Of a stretch of 64,000 nucleotides of DNA, positions 24,673 through 33,773 are shown in pieces. The stretch's first letter is position 1. Every line of letters starts with the position of its first letter. The notes under the pieces are model-generated. The model was given only the letters and a program-made list of their open reading frames with translations. It was not told the origin of the DNA and made no database searches. The translations under genes were made by a program, and so were the position numbers. Origin of the DNA: Paraburkholderia sp. BL23I1N1 (lineage in GTDB: Bacteria; Pseudomonadota; Gammaproteobacteria; Burkholderiales; Burkholderiaceae); contig NZ_RAPV01000001.1 in the NCBI RefSeq assembly GCF_003610295.1, positions 2,418,001 to 2,482,000 on the forward strand, written 5' to 3'.

Positions 24673-27263
24673 GAACGCCGGCCTCCCGCCAGCAATGACA
24701 GGTCCGCGAGCGTGAAGAACACGCCCACCGAACCCGACGCCGCAAGATAGCGCGGCTCCCAATGCGGCTGGAACTTGCTCTTGAAAGCACGCAGTCCGCG
24801 GAAGTTATAGAAGCGGCCGCCGAAGCGCCACACGATGCCCGCCAGCCGATGCCAGCGCGACGCGAGCGGCGTCGGCTGCATACCGGAGAGCGGCGCGATG
24901 CCGAGACTGAGCGAGCGGAAGCCCGCCTGCTTCAGATGCAGCGCCAGTTGGGTGAACAGATATTCCATCGAATACGGCGACGCGCTTTCCACGTGACGCA
25001 TCACGCCGACCGTCGCTTCGGTATTCAGATCGGTCGTCATGAAGGTCACAAAAGCGGCCGGCTCGCCGTTCTGGCGCACCAGTATCACGGATTGCGCGGC
25101 AAGGTACTCGTCGGTAAACGCGGCCACCGAGAAGCTCTTTTCGCGCGCGTCGCGGCTATCGAGCCAGCCGTCGGAAATCTCGCGCAGCGTTTCGAGCGAC
25201 GCCGGCACGTCGGCCTGATCGATCACTTCGATCGTAAAGCCGTCACGCTCGCCGCGTTTGAGCGCATAGCGAAGATGCGCGCGATGCGAGCCCTTCAGGT
25301 CGAAATCGTCGAGCACCACGTGGGCCTCTTCGCCCAGCTTCATCAGCGTGAGGCCGGCGTCGAGATAAAGCGGCAACGCGTTGGCGCGCACCTGATAGAA
25401 CGCCGCGCGGCCGCCATGCGCGTGCGCGAGCGCGACAAACTTGCTGATCAGACCGGCCCACTCCTCGCGCGGACCGACCGGATCGTGAAGCGCGGCCCAC
25501 GTGCGGCCATTTTTTGCGTACATGAGAAAGGCTTCGCGCGATTCGGAAAAGAGGAAGCTCTTGTCGCCCATCAGCGCGAGACCGGCATCGCTGCGCTCCT
25601 GCGCGCGCACAATGCGCGCCGCGTCGTGCAGATCTTGCGCCGCGGGCATGACGAAACGGCCCGCCGCGGGGCGCAGCAACTGCCAGAACGCGAACGTCGC
25701 GGCGAACAGGCTGGCGGCCAGCGTCGCGCGCAACGCCCGCGGTGCGCGTTCGTCGAAAGCAAATTGCCACCACAGATCGCGCGTGTACGGCACGTCGCGG
25801 AACGCAAACAGCATCACCCACACGGCGAGCGCGAGCACCATCGCCACCGACACCAGCCAGCCCGCCGTAAAGCGCTCGGCAAACAGCGACGAATGACGGT
25901 TGAAACGGCGGCGCGTGGACAGCAGCAGCGCGATCAGCATACCGAGCACGCCCGCCTCCACGAATGCAAGACCTTTGGTCAGCGACAGCGCGAGGCTCAG
26001 CACCGCCAGCAGCAAGGTCATCCACCACGCGGCATCCAGACGCCGCAGCAAACCTCGCGCGACGAACAACAGCAGCACGCCGAGTACGCTGCACAGCATC
26101 TGCGAGCTTTCGAGCACCCACAGCGGCAGCACGTCGCGCAGGATCAGGATGCGCTGCCAGAACGCGGGCGTCGCGCTGGAAATCACCAGCATGCCGCCGA
26201 CCACGAACGTCACGAGGCTCAGAAACAGCGGCGCGAGTTTCGACGCGCCCGCCGCATGATGCAGCGGCAAACGGCTTTTCAGCGCCCGGCCTTCGAAACC
26301 GGCAAGCAGCGCCGCCGAGACGATCAATGGGACACCGAAGTAAATCGCACGATACGCGAGCAGCGCCGCGACCATCTGATGCGTTTGCACGTTGCCGCTC
26401 AGCGTGAACACCATCGCGGCTTCGAACACGCCGACGCCGCCAGGCGTGTGGCCGATCATGCCGAGCAGCATCGCGGCGGCATAGACGGTGATGAACGTCA
26501 CGAAGCTCACGTCCGCATGCGGCAGCAGCGCCCACAACGCGAGGCCCGCGGCCACCACGTCGAGTACGGCGAGCGCCACTTGCGCGAGCAGGTCGCGACG
26601 TGCCGGAATATCGAACGACAGCCACTGCCAGCGCGTACGGATCGGGCGCGTTTCGCGACGGCAGGCGGCAGCCGCAAGTCCGAGCACGGCGAGCAGCGCC
26701 GCGCCACTCCAGCGCAGCGTGAGCGGCGGAAGATGCAGCATCGCCGCGAGCGGATCGGCGAGGCACACCATGCCGAGCGCCGTCATGAGCACCAGGGCAA
26801 GTGCAAGCGAAACGCTCGTGAACACGGTCATGCGCCCGATCTGCGCGGGCGTGACATCCGACACCCCGTAGACGCGCGCACGCACGGCGCCGCCCGTCAA
26901 CGCGCCGAAGCCCGTCGCATTGCCGAGCGCGGAGCCCGCGGTCGCGCCGATCCACAGCGCCGCGCGCGGCACCGTGGCGCCGAGGTAGCGCAAGCCGACG
27001 GCGTCGCGGCCGGCCAGCGCGATGTAGCTGAGCGCAGTCGCGCCGAGCGCAGCGGCCCACTCGCCCGCTGTCAGCCGACACAGCTGATGCATGACCGAGC
27101 GATAGTCGACCGCTTGCGAGAGATGTTGCAAGACGACCAGAAGCAGCCCGCAAATGACGAGTGCGAGCACGGGCGAGAGGATGCTCCGTTTGCCAAGCGT
27201 CTTCGATACACGGTCGAACATCGCGCCTAGCTGGTCGAACTTATTGTTATATCGGTGGAACAT
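24669..27263 (-). CDS. mprF: Bifunctional lysylphosphatidylglycerol flippase/synthetase MprF (LpiA)
   Basis: About 864 aa. The N-terminal half (about 1-540) has some 13-14 membrane helices forming the flippase, with GFGALTGGAVRARVYGVS and HTPGGVGVFEAAM typical of the family. The C-terminal half (about 560-860) is the cytoplasmic synthase domain, with DKSFLFSESREAFLMYAKNGRTWAALHDPVGPREEW and SPYSMEYLFTQLALHLK. It transfers lysine from Lys-tRNA to phosphatidylglycerol and flips the product, lowering surface negative charge and raising resistance to cationic peptides and acid. ATG at 27263; a TTG two codons earlier is possible. acvB follows in the same unit. Confidence 0.94.
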   Translation of the reverse strand: MFHRYNNKFDQLGAMFDRVSKTLGKRSILSPVLALVICGLLLVVLQHLSQAVDYRSVMHQLCRLTAGEWAAALGATALSYIALAGRDAVGLRYLGATVPRAALWIGATAGSALGNATGFGALTGGAVRARVYGVSDVTPAQIGRMTVFTSVSLALALVLMTALGMVCLADPLAAMLHLPPLTLRWSGAALLAVLGLAAAACRRETRPIRTRWQWLSFDIPARRDLLAQVALAVLDVVAAGLALWALLPHADVSFVTFITVYAAAMLLGMIGHTPGGVGVFEAAMVFTLSGNVQTHQMVAALLAYRAIYFGVPLIVSAALLAGFEGRALKSRLPLHHAAGASKLAPLFLSLVTFVVGGMLVISSATPAFWQRILILRDVLPLWVLESSQMLCSVLGVLLLFVARGLLRRLDAAWWMTLLLAVLSLALSLTKGLAFVEAGVLGMLIALLLSTRRRFNRHSSLFAERFTAGWLVSVAMVLALAVWVMLFAFRDVPYTRDLWWQFAFDERAPRALRATLAASLFAATFAFWQLLRPAAGRFVMPAAQDLHDAARIVRAQERSDAGLALMGDKSFLFSESREAFLMYAKNGRTWAALHDPVGPREEWAGLISKFVALAHAHGGRAAFYQVRANALPLYLDAGLTLMKLGEEAHVVLDDFDLKGSHRAHLRYALKRGERDGFTIEVIDQADVPASLETLREISDGWLDSRDAREKSFSVAAFTDEYLAAQSVILVRQNGEPAAFVTFMTTDLNTEATVGVMRHVESASPYSMEYLFTQLALHLKQAGFRSLSLGIAPLSGMQPTPLASRWHRLAGIVWRFGGRFYNFRGLRAFKSKFQPHWEPRYLAASGSVGVFFTLADLSLLAGGRRS

Positions 27264-27716
27264 GGTCAATGCGGGCCTTGCGTGGAGCTGTCGCGGCGAC
27301 GGGTCGTCTGCTGCGGCGTCGCCTGACTTCGGCGATTACAAATGGATAACGGCAAAGTGTTGAAAAGGTTGACAGCGTCAGGCAACACGCCGGTATTTAA
27401 TCTGGGCCGTCGTTGAAGCTGAATGCGCTTCGAGGCGTGGCGGCGAAATAAACGCCGATAAAACGGTCGATATTGCCGATTGGGCTGTCGGGCTGGTGTG
27501 AGCCGCTGCACTCGACAGGGGCCCGAAGTTTAAACGCTTATCGAGGCCCGCGAGGCGAAGATTCGACATCGCGCCAATACCGCGCGATCGCGCGCCGATT
27601 TAAAGGCTGATTCGCCCCATCAAGATTTCCGTTTCGCGTGCCGTAATCGAGAGTAATAGCACGGCGCGATGCCGGGCTTTCGTAGCAGGAATGACGGTAA
27701 TTGAAGGGGAATGACG
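27264..27716. other. 453-bp divergent intergenic region
   Basis: It should hold the mprF promoter and that of the small plus-strand ORF. No protein, RNA gene or clear palindrome was identified on either strand. Confidence 0.45.
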
Positions 27717-27848
27717 ATGGCAGAGCAAGATTGGGTAATGGCCGGTGTGTATCTGGTCGGGTTGGTGTCGATTGCACTTCTGATGAGCGCGTGGTCCGCG
27801 CGAGCGACCAAAGAACGGAGCCCGATCGTGTCGCGTACCAGGGAGTAA
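27717..27848 (+). CDS. 43-residue single-helix membrane protein
   Basis: The ATG has AAGGGGA eight bases upstream. The peptide has one hydrophobic helix (about VMAGVYLVGLVSIALLMSAW, residues 7-26) and a basic, soluble tail ending SPIVSRTRE. It is conserved-looking in codon use but too short to classify. It lies alone between mprF (divergent) and a thioesterase gene. An ATG two codons earlier is possible. Confidence 0.6.
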   Translation: MAEQDWVMAGVYLVGLVSIALLMSAWSARATKERSPIVSRTRE

Positions 27849-28004
27849 TGCGCGGGCAATCCGTGCCTCACTGTGAGCGGCAGGCGCGCAGCGCGTGCCA
27901 GCGATCCAGAGGCGGCCCTCCAGCGCCCTGAAGCGGTTTGGTGCTTTAATCGGTGACGATGCATCGATTCCGAAGCACGCTTCCCTCAGGACAGGAGACA
28001 CGGA

Positions 28005-28547
28005 TTGACGAACGAAAATCAACTCGAGCGCTGGCTCGCGCGCGAGCAGGAAGTATTGGCGACGATTAACGCCGGACCGGGCCCCGGCGTCGCACGCCCC
28101 GAACAGGTGGCGGGCAAAACCGGCCTGGAATTCATGCAGGCGATGATGAGCGGGGAACTGCCCTACGCCGCGATCGCGCGCACGCTCGACTTTACAATCG
28201 TCGAAGTCGGTGCGGGGTACGCCGTGTTTCAGGGTACGCCGCTCGCGCAACATCTGAATCCGCTCGGCACCGTGCACGGCGGCTGGATCGCCACTTTGCT
28301 CGATTCGGCGCTAGGCTGCTCGGTGCATACGATGATGCCACCGGGCCGTGGCTACACCACCGCCGAGCTGAGCGTGAACTACGTGAAAGCCGTGGCGCCG
28401 CGCGTGCAACGTGTGCGTGCCGAAGGCAAGGTGATTCATTGCGGGCGGCAACTGGCGACGGCGGAAGCGCGCCTGGTCGGCCCCGACGGCACGCTCTACG
28501 CGCATGCCACGACAACCTGCCTGGTGTTCGAGATTCCGGGCCGGTAA
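28005..28547 (+). CDS. PaaI-family thioesterase (hot-dog fold)
   Basis: A 180-aa protein with TTG start and AGGAGA upstream. The hot-dog domain (about 60-175) has GTVHGGWIATLLDSALGCSVHTMMPPGRGYTTAELSVNYVKAV, with the HGG and Asp of the PaaI active site. Such enzymes hydrolyse acyl-CoA thioesters, often phenylacetyl- or hydroxyphenylacetyl-CoA. The first 55 residues are an extension before the domain (ERWLAREQEVLATINAGPGPGVARPEQ). The substrate is unknown; no catabolic genes are adjacent. Confidence 0.88.
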   Translation: MTNENQLERWLAREQEVLATINAGPGPGVARPEQVAGKTGLEFMQAMMSGELPYAAIARTLDFTIVEVGAGYAVFQGTPLAQHLNPLGTVHGGWIATLLDSALGCSVHTMMPPGRGYTTAELSVNYVKAVAPRVQRVRAEGKVIHCGRQLATAEARLVGPDGTLYAHATTTCLVFEIPGR

Positions 28548-28590
28548 AAAGTTAGCGGCCGATACCCTCGGTTGCCCGAGCGTGTTGCGC

Positions 28591-28746
28591 TTACTGCGGG
28601 CGGCGATGCGCTTCAGCAAGCACGGCGCAGTTTTGCAGGTGCAGGTTGAGCGCATGCAGCGCCAGTGCGCGGAGCTTGCTCAGCCACGTGGTGTTAGCGG
28701 TAGTAGTAGCGGTGCGGACGGTAGCGGCGTTGGAAGCAGTGTTCAT
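28591..28746 (-). CDS. 51-residue hypothetical peptide with its own promoter
   Basis: The ORF runs from ATG at 28746: a Thr/Ala-rich start (NTASNAATVRTATTTANTT), then an amphipathic Leu-rich helix (WLSKLRALALHALNLHLQN) and a basic end. The ribosome site is weak (AAGAG). A good sigma-70 promoter lies 42 bp upstream pointing at it, which supports expression. No family is recognised; a small RNA instead of a protein is possible. Confidence 0.45.
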   Translation of the reverse strand: MNTASNAATVRTATTTANTTWLSKLRALALHALNLHLQNCAVLAEAHRRPQ

Positions 28747-28787
28747 GGCGGACTCTTGTATAGGGTTTATACCTAGGCAATAACCCG

Positions 28788-28815
28788 ATTATAGCCCTCT
28801 CACACCGCACTGCAA
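28788..28815 (-). promoter_or_regulatory. Sigma-70 promoter
   Basis: The minus strand reads TTGCAG (28815-28810), 16 bp, TATAAT (28793-28788). A perfect -10 in otherwise GC-rich DNA stands out. A TATAGGGTTTATA-type inverted repeat lies in the predicted leader. Confidence 0.65.
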
Positions 28816-28983
28816 CAAATATCAAAAAGGTCGCGGCGTGTTGTGCCACGCTCACATCCCCAATCCGCATAATCTTCAAAAGGGGCGGCATCCGGCGCAG
28901 CGCTATTAACCATCCGCACCGTACAGGTGCAATAATGCCCGCTTTGCCTGCGACCATCCGCCGCAGATCGCCGCCCGTTCCCC

Positions 28984-30382
28984 ATGACCGTCGCCCAGAA
29001 AGCCATGATCGCGCCCCTTATCGTCGCATGCGCGATGTTCATGGAAAGCGTCGATGCGAACGTGATCGTCACCGCCTTGCCGGCCATGGCGCGCGACTTC
29101 GGCCGCGATCCGGTCACGCTGAAAATCGCGGTCACGAGCTACGTACTGGGTCTCGGCGTCTTTATCCCGGTATGCGGCTGGCTCGCCGACCGCTTCGGCG
29201 CGCGCACCATTTTCCGCACCGCGATCGGCATCTTCGTCACCGGGTCGCTCCTGTGCGCCGCGTCGAACTCGCTGCCCACCTTCACCCTCGCCCGATTCGT
29301 GCAAGGTGTCGGCGGCGCGATGATGGTGCCGGTGGGGGCGGATCATCATCTTCCGCGTGGTGCACAAGTCCGACTTCATCCGTGCGATGAACTATCTGAG
29401 CGTCCCCGCCCTGCTCGGACCGGCCGCCGGGCCGCTGCTCGGCGGTTTCATCACCACCTATCTGCACTGGCGTCTGATCTTCTTCATCAACGTGCCGATC
29501 GGCATTCTCGGTATCTATCTGACCAACCGGCATATCGCCAACACGCGCGAACCCGATCCCGGGCCGCTCGACTGGATCGGTTTTTTTCTGTCGGCGGCCG
29601 GCGCGGTGCTGCTTCTGCTCGGACTGTCGCTGGTGGGCGGCGAACTCATGTCGAATCGGGACGCGTTCGGCATGTGCGCGAGCGGCGCTGTTCTGCTCGT
29701 GGGCTACGTCGCGTACTCGCAGCGCGTCAAACTGCCGTTGCTCGATCTGCGCTTCTTCAAGGTGCCGACGTTCCAGGCGAGCGTGCTCGGCGGGTCGCTG
29801 TTTCGAATCGGCCTCGGTGCGCTGCCCTTTTTGCTGCCACTGATGCTGCAGGAAGGACACGGCATGAGCGCGTTCCAGTCCGGCCTGATCACCTGCGCGT
29901 CCGCGTTCGGCGGCATGTTCATGCGTACGTTCGCCTCCCGCGTGCTGCATCGCTTCGGATTCCGTTCGGTGCTGGTGGTGAACGCGGCGCTCTCCGGTAT
30001 ATCGATTGCGGCGTGCGGACTGTTTTTCCCCGGCACACCGACGTGGATCATCTGGTTCGTCGTGTTGCTCGGTGGCTTCTTCCCGGCGCTGCAATTCACG
30101 AGTCTCAACTCCCTCACTTACGCGGAAATCGCCAGCCGCGACGTGGGGCGCGCGACGAGTCTCGGCAGCGTCGTGCAGCAGATGTCGCTCGGCCTGGGCG
30201 TGACGGTGGGCGGTATCGTGCTGCAGATTTCGCGCGTGCTGCACGGGCATCCGAGCATCGCCTGGTCGGATTTCTGGCCCGCGTTTCTGGTGGTGGGCTT
30301 GTGCTCGTTCGCGTCGATTCCGGTCACGCTGCGCATGCCGCATCGTGCGGGTGAAGACATCTCGCGCGGCGGTCGCGGGTAA
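28984..30382 (+). pseudogene. MFS transporter (DHA2/EmrB-like), broken by +1 frameshift
   Basis: Bases 28984-29338 encode the N-terminal third of an MFS exporter (MTVAQKAMIAPLIVACAMFMESVDANVI..., GWLADRFGARTIFRTA, RFVQGVGGAMMVPVG). The rest continues in another frame from about 29336 (RIIIFRVVHKSDFIRAMNYLSVPALLGPAAGPLLGG...) to 30382. The switch falls in a run of five G at 29334-29338; removing one G restores a continuous 465-aa protein with about 14 helices. The total length of 1399 nt fits a single inserted base. It may be a real inactivation or a base-calling error. The substrate would have been a drug or small metabolite. Confidence 0.88.
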
Positions 30383-30411
30383 CGTCTCGCCGGCGCCGCT
30401 CGCGTTGACCG

Positions 30412-32382
30412 CTAGCCGGGTCCGCGCTGCCGCCGCGCTTCCGCCTGTTCCAGCAACGCTTCGAATAGCGCGAGTTCCACCGGCTTGACGAGATGGGCGT
30501 CGAAACCGGCCGCCCGCGTACGCTCGCGATCGGTTGCGTGACCGTAGCCGGTCATGGCGGCAAATAGCGTGCCGGCCAGCGTGGGCATCTTGCGCAATAC
30601 GGCCACCGTCGCGCAACCGTCCATTTTTGGCATCGCGATGTCGATCAAGGCAAGGTGGGGTGCGAGGCGCGGCGCAACATCGAGCGCCTGCTGGCCGTCG
30701 TAGGCAATGCGCACTTCGTGGCCTTTGAGTTCGAGCAGCATGGCGAGGCTGTCGGCGGAGTCGCGATTGTCGTCCACCAGCAGAATTCGCAACGGCGACA
30801 CCGCCACTCCGGCAACGCCATGCTGATCGGCTTGCGCCTCGGAAAGCGCTGCGGCAAGCGGCAAACTGAGCGTGAACGAACTGCCGCGCCCCTCACCCTC
30901 GCTGCTCGCGATGATGCTGCCGCCATGCATTTCGACCAGCGATTTGCACAGCGTGAGTCCGATGCCGAGGCCACCTTCACCTGAATTCTGCCCATTTTTT
31001 TCCTGCACGAACAACTCGAAGATCGCATCGAGCGCACGGACGGGAATGCCGCGGCCATGGTCGCGCACTTCCAGCACGGCCATCTGATGGCCGATACGCC
31101 CGAAGATCTCGATGAGGCCGCTCGCCGGCGAAAACTTCGACGCGTTATGCAACAGGTTTTGCAGCACCTGCACGAGCCGCGTCGTGTCGCCGCTGACGAT
31201 AAGCGGTTCGGTCGGCATATGCGTCGCCACACTCTGTGCGCGCGCATCGGTAAAAGGCCGCGCGGCTTCGATCGCACGCGCCACCACTTCGGCCAGATCG
31301 ACGCGCGCAAGGCGCAGCTCGACCTTGTCCGACATGATGCGGCCGACGTCGAGAAGATCGTCGACCAGGCGCGTGAGGTGGGTGACCTGGCGGTCGATCA
31401 GATCGCGTGAGCGCGCCACCGTCGGGCTCACGCCCGACTCGAGTTGCATCACGCCGACCGCGTTGCGCACCGGCGCAAGCGGATTGCGCAACTCGTGGGC
31501 AAGCGTCGCGAGAAACTTGCGCATGCGCTCGCCGGAGCGCTCCAGTTCTTCGCGCTCACGGCGCTCGGTCAGATCGCGCGTGACCTTCGCGAAGCCGCGC
31601 AGGCAGTTCGATTCGTCATACACAGCGGTAATGTTGACGTTGGCCCAGAAGGTTGTGCCATCTTTGCGCACGCGCCAGCCTTCGTCTTCGACACGGCCGA
31701 CCTGCCTCGCGATCGCCAGTTCGCGCGCGGGCTTGCCGGCCGCCGCTTCTTCGCGCGGGTAAAACGTCGAGAAATGCCGGCCGACGATTTCGTCGCGCGT
31801 ATAGCCCTTGATGCGCGCGGCGCCTGCGTTCCAGCTCACCACATAACCGTCCGGATCGAGCATGAAGATCGCGTAGTCCTTCACGTTGTCGACCAGCAGA
31901 CGGAAGCGCTCCTCGCTCTGCCGCAACGCCTCCAGGTACTCACGCTGCGCCGTCAGATCGCGGGTGATCTTGGCGAATCCCGTCAGCACACCCGCCTCGT
32001 TGCGCACTGCCGTGATGACCACGTTCGACCAGAAAGTCGTGCCGTCTTTGCGAACCCGCCAGCCTTCGTCCTCGAAACGGCCGGTCAGTGTTGCCTGCTG
32101 CAACTCGTAAGTCGGCCAGCCGCGCGCCACGGCTTCGGCCGTGTAGAAACGCGAGAAGTGCTCGCCGATGATCTCGTGCGCTGCATAGCCCTTCAGCTTC
32201 TGCGCGCCGGCATTCCAGCTGACGATATGCCCGGTTGGATCGAGCAGGAAGATCGCGTAGTCTTCAATCGATTGAACCAGCGCCCCGTAATCGACCTCGT
32301 CGGGTGGACTCACTCGGGGGGCGGGCGATACGTTGGCGGTCGCGTCGTTATCACCTGCGGCGTGGGCGTCAGGCTCTTTCAT
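30412..32382 (-). CDS. PAS-PAS hybrid sensor histidine kinase with receiver domain
   Basis: A 656-aa cytoplasmic kinase with no membrane helix. PAS 1 spans about 35-150 and PAS 2 about 160-275; they share the stretch EDEGWRVRKDGTTFW, indicating a tandem duplication. HisKA has His296 in LATLAHELRNPL. The HATPase has NLLHNASKFSP, DHGRGIP and GLGIGLTLCK. The C-terminal receiver (about 531-650) has DDN at 537-539, phospho-Asp581 and Lys in LVKPVELALF. The soluble PAS pair suggests an internal redox, oxygen or ligand signal. It lies alone between convergent and tandem genes; no output partner is adjacent. Confidence 0.92.
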   Translation of the reverse strand: MKEPDAHAAGDNDATANVSPAPRVSPPDEVDYGALVQSIEDYAIFLLDPTGHIVSWNAGAQKLKGYAAHEIIGEHFSRFYTAEAVARGWPTYELQQATLTGRFEDEGWRVRKDGTTFWSNVVITAVRNEAGVLTGFAKITRDLTAQREYLEALRQSEERFRLLVDNVKDYAIFMLDPDGYVVSWNAGAARIKGYTRDEIVGRHFSTFYPREEAAAGKPARELAIARQVGRVEDEGWRVRKDGTTFWANVNITAVYDESNCLRGFAKVTRDLTERREREELERSGERMRKFLATLAHELRNPLAPVRNAVGVMQLESGVSPTVARSRDLIDRQVTHLTRLVDDLLDVGRIMSDKVELRLARVDLAEVVARAIEAARPFTDARAQSVATHMPTEPLIVSGDTTRLVQVLQNLLHNASKFSPASGLIEIFGRIGHQMAVLEVRDHGRGIPVRALDAIFELFVQEKNGQNSGEGGLGIGLTLCKSLVEMHGGSIIASSEGEGRGSSFTLSLPLAAALSEAQADQHGVAGVAVSPLRILLVDDNRDSADSLAMLLELKGHEVRIAYDGQQALDVAPRLAPHLALIDIAMPKMDGCATVAVLRKMPTLAGTLFAAMTGYGHATDRERTRAAGFDAHLVKPVELALFEALLEQAEARRQRGPG

Positions 32383-32484
32383 AGTAAGAAGCGTCCGTGG
32401 GTCTGCCCAAAAGCATACACTGGCCCGCGGTCAGGTTTAACCTGATGTCCAACTTTAGGTACGCTCCTGCACGTTGCCTGCACA

Positions 32485-33534
32485 TTACCCCGCCGCGCTG
32501 ACCTTTTCCGCGAGCTTCGCGTCGTAACTGGAATGGACGTGCACCCGCTTCTTCTCCGGATAGGCGTAGGCATACGCCTTGCGCAGCGCTAGCGACGCCT
32601 CATGAAAGCCGGACAGAATCAGCTTCTGCTTGTTCGGATAGTTGGCAATGTCGCCGACCGCGAAAATGCCGGGCCGCGAGCTTTCATAGTTGGACGTATC
32701 CACGTCGACGCGACCACCGTGGATCGACAGATTCCACTGCGCGATCGGCCCAAGATCGGCGACCAAACCGTACAGCACGACGAGTTGCTCGGTGTCGAGC
32801 TGCGTTTCACCTTCGATCTGCCGCAGCGCGATCGACTTCAGCGCATCGCCCTCGACGTTGAGCCCCGAAATCGAGCCGACGACAAAGTCCATCTCCCCGG
32901 CCTCGACCGCGCGCCGCATCGACTCGACGCTCGAATTCGCCGCACTGAAGCCGTTGCGACGGTGCACCAGCGTCACCCGCCGTGCGACCTCGCGCAATGC
33001 CAGCGCCCAGTCGAGCGCGGAGTCGCCGCCACCGGCCACCACCACCGTCTTGCCGGCGAAATCAGCGAGGCGTGGCACGCTGTAGTGCACGTGACGCGAC
33101 TCCAGCGGCACGGCTTCGGCAAGCTGCAATTTTTGCGGGACGAACGCACCATTGCCGGCGGCCAGCAGAATCGCCGCCACGTCGAAGACGAGGCCACTGT
33201 CGGTACGCACGGTCCAGCGCCCATCGTCGCGCTGCTCCACCGACTCAACCCGTTGCTCGAGATGGATCGGCACGTCGAACGGTTTGCATTGCACCAGCAA
33301 ACGTTCGACCAGTTCGCGCGCGGTACATGACGGAATGGCGGGAATGTCGTAGATCGGCTTGTCGGGATAGAGCTCCGTACATTGACCGCCGATCTTGTCG
33401 AGCGCATCGACGATCTGGCATGACAGGCCGATCACCCCCGCTTCGAAAGCGGCAAAGAGGCCCACGGGGCCGGCGCCAACGATCAGGACATCGGAGCGAA
33501 TCGGTTGCGGGAAAGAATCTGCGGCGGGCGTCAT
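32485..33534 (-). CDS. Ferredoxin/flavodoxin-NADP+ reductase, thioredoxin-reductase type
   Basis: A 349-aa flavoprotein. FAD-binding GAGPVGLFAAFEAG lies at about 20-33, the NADPH-binding GGGDSALDWALAL mid-protein, and GIFAVGDIANYPNKQKLI near the C-terminus. It lacks the CxxC redox pair of thioredoxin reductase, which marks the type-2 FNR family known from Bacillus and other bacteria. It likely moves electrons between NADPH and ferredoxin or flavodoxin in the cytoplasm. It lies 103 bp upstream of the hybrid kinase on the same strand; the link is unclear. Confidence 0.9.
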   Translation of the reverse strand: MTPAADSFPQPIRSDVLIVGAGPVGLFAAFEAGVIGLSCQIVDALDKIGGQCTELYPDKPIYDIPAIPSCTARELVERLLVQCKPFDVPIHLEQRVESVEQRDDGRWTVRTDSGLVFDVAAILLAAGNGAFVPQKLQLAEAVPLESRHVHYSVPRLADFAGKTVVVAGGGDSALDWALALREVARRVTLVHRRNGFSAANSSVESMRRAVEAGEMDFVVGSISGLNVEGDALKSIALRQIEGETQLDTEQLVVLYGLVADLGPIAQWNLSIHGGRVDVDTSNYESSRPGIFAVGDIANYPNKQKLILSGFHEASLALRKAYAYAYPEKKRVHVHSSYDAKLAEKVSAAG

Positions 33535-33773
33535 TCGGGATCTCGTCGAGTAGGTCGATGATCCACCATACAGAATCGCCCGAAGCCCGGCAACGATGCC
33601 ATTACAAGCGGTAAGGACGCTTGGATGGCGGACGGTCTCTTGAATCGAGATGTCGCATGGGCAATGTGCCTGGTGATCCTAATGTTTCCTTTACGACAGT
33701 TGCCGAGCGTTGCGCGAGACTTGCACGATCAACGTGAGCCGCTCATCCCCTCTCTCACGCCACTCGCCCAGCA

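Noticed and set aside
25243..27153. 636-codon minus-strand frame inside mprF
   Set aside because: Arg/Ala-rich alternative frame of the same gene, no start signal.
24762..27230. 822-codon plus-strand frame opposite mprF
   Set aside because: Gln/Arg/His-rich translation with no domain; the minus strand encodes a full MprF.
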